From: Cinclus cinclus | Taxonomy: Eukaryota; Chordata; Aves; Passeriformes; Cinclidae | Assembly (NCBI RefSeq): GCF_963662255.1 | Contig: NC_085073.1 | Location: 5,201,598 to 5,265,597, forward strand | Direction of reading: 5' to 3' | DNA length: 64,000 nucleotides | Shown: one piece after another, positions 1-64,000 of the stretch | How positions within the stretch are numbered: position 1 is the stretch's first letter | Layout: each line of letters starts with the position of its first letter | Translations under genes and position numbers: made by a program | Notes under the pieces: model-generated | Seen by the model: only the letters and a program-made list of their open reading frames with translations | Database searches by the model: none | What the model was told of the DNA's origin: nothing

Positions 1-2286
1 AAGGCACACATGCAGAGGTGGGTTAAGAGAGGAATGTCTGTCTGTCTGTCCTTCCACAGGAGGGTGGCAGCTGCAGGTAGGACACGAGGAACACGAGTGG
101 CAGGGCTGTGCTGCCTGCCCAGGGACAACCTGAATCCTCAACACAGCTCAGGCAACTGGGGAGCAGCTGAGGGAGCTGAGGAAGGGCCTCAGGAGGAGAA
201 AAGGGGGCTCAGAAGGAGAAAAGGGGGCTCAGGGGGGCCCTTGTGGCTCTGTACAACCGCCTGACAGGAGGGAACAGCCTCCCATTGCAGCAGGGGAGGG
301 TCAGGCTGGACACCAGCAGGAATTCCTTCCTGGACAGGAATGAGAGAGGCCTGGGAGGGGCTGCCCAGGGGGGTTTGGAGCCCCCAGCCCTGGAGCTGGC
401 ACTCAGGCTGGCAGTTCCCTGCGCGGGCACAGCCCCACAGGGAAGAGCTGCTGGCTCCCAGGAGCATTCCTGCTGTAAGGGCAAAGCCCCAGCACTCTCC
501 TTCCACACGTCCCAAGACAACCTGCTAAGAATTCTAAATATATTAATAGCAACATAATAAATTATGAATATAAAGCTGAGTCATAAAAACAAAAAAGTAA
601 ACACCATAAGGGATCTGGGTCAGAAATCCTGAAAACCTCGAGTTATAAATACTCAGCTTGTCCAAATAACCAACAAAGCACAAGACCTACTTTGGAACCA
701 TGACTACTTCGAAATCTCATTCTTTCTCCTTCTCAAGGTCATCTCTTCTGGTGTAACAGAAAATGAAGTCAAATTAAAACCAGGGGAATAAAGAAAGGAA
801 GTGCAGGAGGCGGGGGGAGCAGAATTGCCACAAGCAGAGCCATCCAAACAGATGCTGTTTTCTTCTTCAAGATGAAGCCCTAAGACACTGGTGAGAGGCA
901 ATGCAGACAGCAGGATGTGGAAAACTAGAGGAGCCATTGGGATTTAATTGCTGTACTGCAGTAGGAAAGCTGAATATTCACGAGCAGCCACACCAAGCTG
1001 GAGTTTGCTCCAGTGGCACTTCTGCAATGGTGCTGAAAATAAGCTTTTCCCTCCTAAGCCAACAGTTACAGAGCTCTTAAGAAGTAGTGGAAGTGTATGA
1101 TTTGGAAGCCATTCAGCTAGAACACAGTTTTTATTATTTCTTGGCCATTCTAATGATCTCAGAACTGTCCTTGTCACTTATCTCTCGTCTCCAAAGAAAA
1201 ATCAGCATTTTCGGGCCATTTATTACAAGCATCAAGTGTTAAACATGTAGGAGAGCTAAGAGCAGACAATTTAACACACTGCTGATGCTCTCAAGCTTAG
1301 GGCAATAGAAATTAAGTATCTGCACTGTGCAACAATGGTTCTCCAACTCCTTATTTCCCACAAAAAGAGAAAATACACTGTCTAGCTGAAAGACTCTGAA
1401 CAAAGCCCTCAATTCTCTTCCCAGAGCTCCCACAGATTTCCTTTATGATCATTATCGAGGTTCTCTAAACAGTTTGCAGCATCAGTTTCTCCAAACACCA
1501 AACAAATAATGGATATATACAATAGATGTAAATTAATTCCCTGTAAGCAGTGCTGGAGAAGCCTCCAAGAGGGAGTGGGTGTTTCACAGACACAAAAACT
1601 ACTAAACCACACACTAGGGGAAAAAAATCAGCTTTTTCCCAGCAAGAGCTCCAACCATTTCTACACAGCCAAGGAAAAGGTGCCACAGGAAGAGTCCCCT
1701 GCACAAAGGGTGTGGGACTGGATGTGCAGAAGGAATCCCCAAGGACTGGGAGGTGTCATGGCCTGGCTTTATTGTCAGTGAAGGTTTTACATTTCATGCA
1801 GAGGAAGCTGAAAAGCTTCCCTGCTCCAGCTAAACTTGAAGAAACCCAAGTGGGACTCGTGCAGCAGCTGTGGATCCCACCCAAACTGAGGCTCCCTGGA
1901 TTCAGTCTCTGAAAAATGGGAACAAAGGGAGGAGAAGAGGAAAGATGAATTGCACAAGGCAGTGCACAAATCATTCTTTTTCAAAGCAGGACACAAAAAT
2001 ACATCTATTTGTTTCTCTATGAAATAATTTAAAATACTCCTCACATAATATATATTTTTACAATCCTGTAATAGTTTGGACCTATAGAATTTTCAAGCCC
2101 TGCCAAAAAAGCTATTTGGAATGAATCCTTAAAGAGAGGGAAAAATCAATTGCTGTTGTGAATGATGACATATTTCAGTGAGCAGAGATTTAATATTGGG
2201 GAAAACTCTGCTGATATTTCAACAGAAATAAACAGCTGCAGACAAGTTATTCACAGAGGTGTTTTGGAGCTCTGCTCTGGCCTCAC
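1..2286 (-). other. KDM4B intronic sequence, left edge
   Basis: Sequence downstream of coding exon 9. Apart from the purine-rich duplication at 190-240 I see no exon of the KDM4B linker, PHD or Tudor part, and no other gene. Confidence 0.75.
190..240. repeat. Purine-rich duplication
   Basis: Two copies of GGAGAAAAGGGGGCTCA about 18 bp apart in KDM4B intronic sequence. Confidence 0.8.
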
Positions 2287-48680
<46,394 letters not shown>

Positions 48681-49140
48681 ACCACCTGCGCCCGCCTCCC
48701 GGCCTCGCCCATTGGCCGCGCGCGGCACCGCCCTCGCGCCCATTGGCCGCGCCTCCGGGGACGGACGGCGGCTCCAGCCAGTAGCGAGGCCGCTCGCCGA
48801 ATAACAAGGCGAGCGCGGGCGCTGAGTGGCCGGCGGCGCGGCGCGGCGTCACGCCCGGCGGAGGGCGGGGCGGCGGGGAGCGCTCCCGTCGCTCACGCGC
48901 GTTCCGTCAACCGCACGCGGCCGTGCGCGGCCGGCGGCCCGCCCCCAGCCGCCATTGGGCGAGGCGCGCGCCGGGCGGGCGCTGATTGGCGGCGGGCGGT
49001 GCCCGTCGGGGGCGGGGCGGGGCGGTGAGGACGTGAGGAGCCGCACAGCGCGGGGCGGGGGCGCTGCGGCCGCGCTGCGCCAATCGGGGAGCGGCGGGCG
49101 CGCGCGCCCCCGCGCGGCCGGGCGGGGCATGGCGGGGACG

Positions 49141-49959
49141 GGGAAAACGGCGGGGACCGGGGAGGGGAGATTTGGGATCGGGGGATATTGGGGGATATTT
49201 GGGAGCGGAGGGAAATATTTGGGATTGGGGGGGCATGTTGGGGATCAGGGGATATCGGGGACCATCAGTCCCATCCCCGCCGCCCCGGGAGGGTGCAGGG
49301 GATGAAATCTGGGCCAGCGCTGCCCGGGGCCCTTTGGGGTCACCATCCCTAGAGGGACTCGGGGCACTCAAACCTGCCCCAGCATCTCTTTCCATGGTGC
49401 CTGCGGTTCCAGCCCTGGGAACTCTCCGTGCCTTTGCCAATTTGCACTCAATTAGTGCCCAGCACATCCTGGATTCTGTGCCTGCACTGGGAATTCCCAG
49501 AATAGAAGCAGATCCTGGGTTAGATTTTTGTTACTGTCACTTACCCAGGAAACTTCCTTACCGTTCCCATGCCGGGTCTTTGCACCAGAAATGGACCCGG
49601 GTGTGAGTGGGAGGTGAAACATCACCCAGCACATCATCCCAGCGTGAAATTCCTTTGTACCCACAGCCAAACCCGCTCACTGCGCAGCACAGGCCTTTTC
49701 CTAGCAGGCCTTTATAATTTGGGAAAGATAATCTTGGCAGATCTCACCAGAAAATGTCCAGTTTGCAGAGGAATTCTAATTGTTGCTTAAAAAAAGCCAC
49801 TAACGGAACAGTACATTGGCACCTGTGGACGAAACAAAGTTTGTTTTTCAAGTTCCAAATAATAACAAAACCAATAAACGAAGGAAGTTATTGCAGTTAT
49901 TGCAATTTAAATGCAATAACACTTCCGCACTTTCACTCACCCCCAATGAACAGTCAACA
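49141..49959. other. Intergenic stretch between UHRF1 end and KDM4B promoter
   Basis: About 0.8 kb. Next to the CpG island it is G-rich with GGGGATAT and GGGA repeats (49,165-49,262), then ordinary sequence. No gene recognised. Confidence 0.7.
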
Positions 49960-49976
49960 ATTAATTTGAAAAGATA

Positions 49977-49982
49977 TTTATT
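49977..49982 (-). terminator. UHRF1: AATAAA poly(A) signal of UHRF1
   Basis: Canonical hexamer on the minus strand at the end of an AT-rich run, about 1.27 kb past the UHRF1 stop and about 1.3 kb before the estimated KDM4B transcription start. Confidence 0.65.
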
Positions 49983-51119
49983 TTGAGAACATCAATTTGC
50001 ACATTATACAAAAAATTGACAAATTCACCAAAAAAACCTATAAAATGTTGTGGGGTCTTTTTCCCTAACATATTAACATAATCACCTTCCAAAGGGTAAG
50101 AATTGAGGAAACCAAAAATAGGCACAATTGTTCCAGTCTGTCTGCAGAAAAGTGTGATTAAAAACATCCCTGTCTTGCTGAGGTATCAAACTGCAAACTT
50201 TGGTAATGTTAGAGGGAGACCAAGGGAGCCTTCTGGAGGCAAGGCCAATACAAAACAGTTCATTAAAAAGCCAGAATTGATTGTTTCTCATTTCCAGGTA
50301 GAAATGCAGTGAAACAAAGAAAAAAAAACTCCCCAATACATCTATGACTAGGAAACCTGATCCTCTGCAAATCCCCGCTAATCACACACAGCTACAGTGA
50401 TCCATGCTCCCACAGAATCCGGCTGGCAAGTCCCAACTATTCAGTGCTTATGAAAAAAAAAGGAGACCTTGATGGTGATCCAGAGCCCAGTCTTCCAGCA
50501 AAGGACAAAAGGCACTTAAGAATGGCTTTAGGATATTCCACAATGGCATTTCGGGATAGGGGACAGCGCCTGGCTGAACAAATCCTTCCCTAAGAGAAGT
50601 CCAGTGAGGTAGTACTTCATATTGCTCCAACCACTTGGCTCTAAGCAAGCAGCCTTCTGGTTCTGAGATACAAAATTAGCAGGAAATGGCTTTTTGTCAA
50701 ATGTATAAAACCCAATTCTTACAAAAAAATAGCAAAATCCCACTTGTGGTACAAAGCCAGGAACCATCTTGTACAAATTGAGTATCAAAATGCTGCCAAG
50801 GTGAAGTCTACCTTGATGGCCAAATCCCCAGACAGTGAAGATTGTTCTAGCAACCAAGCCATTTTTGGAATAAAAAATAAAAATAAAGGGGCACGGGGGC
50901 ACTCTGAGAACTTTCCTCATTATTAGCAGCCTCACCGGAAGCACTTTCAGTCCATTAGAAACAAATAATTCTGTGCTGATGAATGGCAGGTTTGAGGGGA
51001 TGGAAAAAAATAAAATGCAAAGTTCAACATAAGAGAACAAAAACAAAATCCACGAACATACAAAAGGATAATCCTTGGAGTTTACAGTTTTTTTAAAAAA
51101 CAAGGAAGACTTTAAACCA

Positions 51120-51176
51120 TTTTTTTTGGGGGGGGGGGGGGGGGTGGGAGAAAACACAAACTACCTTTTTTTTTTT
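51120..51176. repeat. Homopolymer tracts in UHRF1 3' UTR
   Basis: T8 followed by G17 on the plus strand (sense C17A8), then a T13 run near 51,164-51,176. In the mRNA this is a long C tract, a poly(C)-binding-protein type site. Length is likely variable and prone to sequencing error. Confidence 0.85.
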
Positions 51177-51250
51177 GTTTGTTTTAAATTAAGCCCGCGG
51201 CAGGTGTGGGGAAGGCAGGGGAGGGAAGGAGGGAGAAGTGCTCTGGGGGA

Positions 51251-62282
<11,032 letters not shown>

Positions 62283-62560
62283 GGCGCCGGCGCTGCCCCG
62301 GGAATGGGACCGCGCTCAGCGGCGGCACCGCCGGGGCGGGCCCGGAGCCCGCGGCCGCGCCGCCCTCACGCGCCCGCCGCACGCCATTGGCCGGCGACCC
62401 GGCCGGCCCGGCCGCTGATTGGCCGCGTGGGGTTGGCCCCGCCCCCCCCCACGCGGGAGCCTAACGGCTCCGCTCGCGCCGGCCGTATCTCGCGCCACAA
62501 TTGAAACCCGCCCGCCGCGCCCACGCGCCGAGTCTCGCGCGATCATGCAAATGAGAGAGG
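62283..62560 (-). promoter_or_regulatory. UHRF1: UHRF1 proximal promoter region, CCAAT pair and octamer
   Basis: CpG-rich sequence just upstream of the start codon. Two CCAAT boxes in minus orientation (62386-62390 and 62418-62422) are 32 bp apart, the spacing typical of NF-Y-driven, cell-cycle-linked promoters. A perfect octamer ATTTGCAT (minus strand, 62545-62552) lies 263 bp upstream of the ATG. If transcription starts near 62,300-62,330, the 5' UTR is short and unspliced. Confidence 0.65.
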
Positions 62561-63083
62561 GGATAAAGGGGCTGGGGGGGGCGGAGGGACGGACGCGCGT
62601 GCTCTTAAAGGGGCCGTCACCGGCACGGCCCCGCGGCACGGCGGACACGGCGAACCGCGCGCAACGCGGCCCCCGGCCCCTCGACCGCACAGCCAACCTG
62701 GCACTACAGGGGAATCGCGGGGTGTCAGCGACCCCCGCCGCGCCCGGACCCGCCCCAGCCCGACCACGTCATCCCCGCGCAGACCGCGGGGCGATGCCAC
62801 TCCCCGGGCCCGTAGGGCACCGGTGCCGCCGGCACCGCCCCTGGCGACCACACCCCCCGTCCCGCGGGCCCATTCGGGGGGTGGGGGTCGGTCCCGCTGT
62901 CGCAGCCCCGAGCGACGCGTCCGGTCTGGGATACCGGACCCAGCTGTCACCGCCCGAGCACCGCGGAGCGCTCCCGCCGCCTCCCGGTCCGGCCACGGCG
63001 GGGAACCCCCCGCGCCCCTCGCTGTCCTCCCCTCCCGGTGACACCGGCGGCTCCTCGGCCCGCGGCGGGATCGCAATGGGGCA
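62561..63083. other. CpG-rich sequence between the two candidate UHRF1 promoters
   Basis: Very GC-rich DNA that would be 5' intron if the distal promoter is used. Open frames on both strands come from the low stop-codon density of GC-rich DNA. No protein family is recognised. Confidence 0.65.
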
Positions 63084-63250
63084 GCGGTGCCGGGTTTGGG
63101 GGTCCCGGCGGATTCACCGGGGTGCGGTGCCGGGTTTGGGGGTCCCGGCGGATTCACCGGGGTGCGGTGCCGGGTTTGGGGGTCCCGGCGGACTCACCGG
63201 GGTGCGGTGCCGGGTTTGGGGGTCCCGGCGGACTCACCGGGGTGCGGTGC
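63084..63250 (-). repeat. 40-bp tandem repeat, 4 units, each with a donor-like motif
   Basis: Units at 63084-63123, 63124-63163, 63164-63203 and 63204-63243, with a partial fifth. They differ mainly at one base: units 3 and 4 hold GGTGAGTCC on the minus strand and units 1 and 2 hold GGTGAATCC. It lies directly 3' of the E2F cluster in the UHRF1 direction. Confidence 0.95.
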
Positions 63251-63355
63251 TGGAGCCGGTGCCGCGCGCGCTTTTCGCGGGCTTTGGAGTTTGGCGCGGA
63301 AAAGCCCCGCGCGCGCCACGCGCGCGCCCATTGGCCGCCGCTGGCGGGAACGCGC
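63239..63355 (-). promoter_or_regulatory. UHRF1: E2F-site cluster, candidate distal UHRF1 promoter
   Basis: Within 80 bp are TTTTCGCGGG (63272-63281), TTTGGCGCGGAAAA (63290-63303, a near-perfect E2F palindrome) and GGCGGGAA (63343-63350), plus a CCAAT box at 63330-63334 in minus orientation. E2F control is established for UHRF1 in mammals. A good donor follows at 63238/63237, so a non-coding first exon of some tens of bases spliced to the ATG exon is possible. Confidence 0.6.
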
Positions 63356-64000
63356 GGGTGGGGCGGGGCCGCCGCCGCCAACCGGGACCGGAGGAGGGGG
63401 GGGCCTGGGGGAGAAACGGGACCGGGAAAACACCCGCAGGAACCGGGGGCGACAACGGGGATTCCCCCGCCAGTGACCCGGCCCGGCGCGCCCCACTCCG
63501 CTGCGATGGTGGAGGCAAAAACCCCCAAATCCCCAATGGCTTCATCCCAGGGGCCGTGGGCACGATACCGGTTATTGTCCTAAAACCTGGTGAGCCCCAG
63601 CAGAAGAGGGGACTCCAATAACCACTGTGACAGCCACCCTTCCCCCAAAGTGTCCTGTTCCCCCCCGGGGGGCCGCCAGGCCCTACCTTGATGCGAATAA
63701 ACCGAATAATCCGAATAAACCGAATAACCGAATTCAAATAAACAGAATAATCAGGATAAATCAATTAATCCACAAAAGGGCTGTAACTCCCCAGGCCGTT
63801 AGCTCCGCAGGGACTTGTGCCACTGTGGCAGGGCCTGCTGGTGACAATGTGGCCTGGGTGACACAGCAGAGCCATGGCGCGGCCGTGTGAGCCGACAGAA
63901 AGGACTGGTCCGGCAGGGTGTTTATCCCCAAAACCACTGGTGCTATAGGGAAATTAAAAGTGATACTATTTGCTTAAAACAACCACTGGATGGGGGAAAG
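63356..64000. other. Sequence upstream of UHRF1 to the right edge
   Basis: CpG-rich to about 63,500, then ordinary, with the AATAAACCG repeat at 63,691-63,762. No gene recognised. Confidence 0.7.
63691..63762. repeat. AATAAACCG-type short tandem repeat
   Basis: About seven 9-12-bp units of GAATAAACC / GAATAATCC, upstream of the UHRF1 CpG region. Confidence 0.85.

Larger units (their letters stand above)
49960..51250 (-). other. UHRF1: UHRF1 3' untranslated region with poly(A) signal
   Basis: The terminal exon continues about 1.27 kb past the stop codon with no splice site required. AATAAA on the minus strand (49982-49977) is the best poly(A) signal, so cleavage is expected near 49,955-49,965. 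The UTR holds a sense-strand C17A8 tract (51,120-51,144) and A-runs. No long open frame fits a protein family. The end is inferred, not proven. Confidence 0.7.

Noticed and set aside
62283..62560. Histone-like promoter (octamer and TATA-like GATAAAG on the plus strand)
   Set aside because: No histone or small RNA coding sequence follows on the plus strand and spacing is not typical.
62419..63621. 400-codon open frame on the plus strand upstream of UHRF1
   Set aside because: CpG-island composition plus a 40-bp repeat explains it; no domain and no conserved motif.

Overview
The window looks like vertebrate, and most likely avian, nuclear DNA. It holds many-exon genes with GT-AG introns, at least fifteen short CR1-type LINE 3' fragments with the usual bird sequence, CpG-island promoters and compact introns. 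The adjacent gene pair matches the UHRF1-KDM4B synteny known from other vertebrates (human 19p13.3; in chicken, from memory, chromosome 28). No prokaryotic feature and no intact mobile element is present. The species cannot be fixed from the sequence; a songbird or other neognath is my inference.

Both genes lie on the minus strand, head to tail. UHRF1 occupies the right side. Its CpG-rich 5' region is at about 62.3-63.35 kb, sixteen coding exons run from 62,282 down to 51,251, and a 3' UTR of about 1.27 kb ends at a poly(A) signal near 49,977. Spliced in frame, the exons give 785 residues: UBL, tandem tudor, PHD, SRA and RING. KDM4B (JMJD2B) follows. Its CpG-island promoter and non-coding first exon are at 48.6-49.1 kb, and nine recognised coding exons run from 40,088 down to 2,287. 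These cover the JmjN and JmjC catalytic domains plus the start of the acidic linker. The PHD and Tudor half lies beyond the left edge. A possible extra 33-nt in-frame microexon sits at 5,419-5,451.

Together the two genes encode a reader of H3K9 methylation and hemimethylated CpG that supports maintenance DNA methylation (UHRF1), and an eraser of H3K9me3/me2 (KDM4B). They are transcribed in the same direction with about 1.3 kb between the end of the first and the likely start of the second.

The most unusual signal is not a gene. Several tandem arrays sit exactly on exon-intron junctions. (1) Fifteen 22-bp units, arranged as three 5-unit blocks of about 111 bp, end at the 3' splice site of the KDM4B exon at 5,891-6,087, and each unit carries a copy or close variant of that acceptor. 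(2) A roughly 545-bp GGGAT/GGTGAG array begins at the 5' splice site of KDM4B's first coding exon and carries about 26 donor-like GTGAG copies. (3) A GGGCT/GGGCTCTGCT array begins at the 5' splice site of UHRF1 coding exon 15. (4) Four 40-bp units each hold a GTGART donor at the likely donor of a non-coding UHRF1 first exon. (5) A 24-bp array in KDM4B intron 1 has a donor-like motif in every unit. The remaining sequence is intronic or intergenic with CR1 fragments, microsatellites and no other gene that I recognise.
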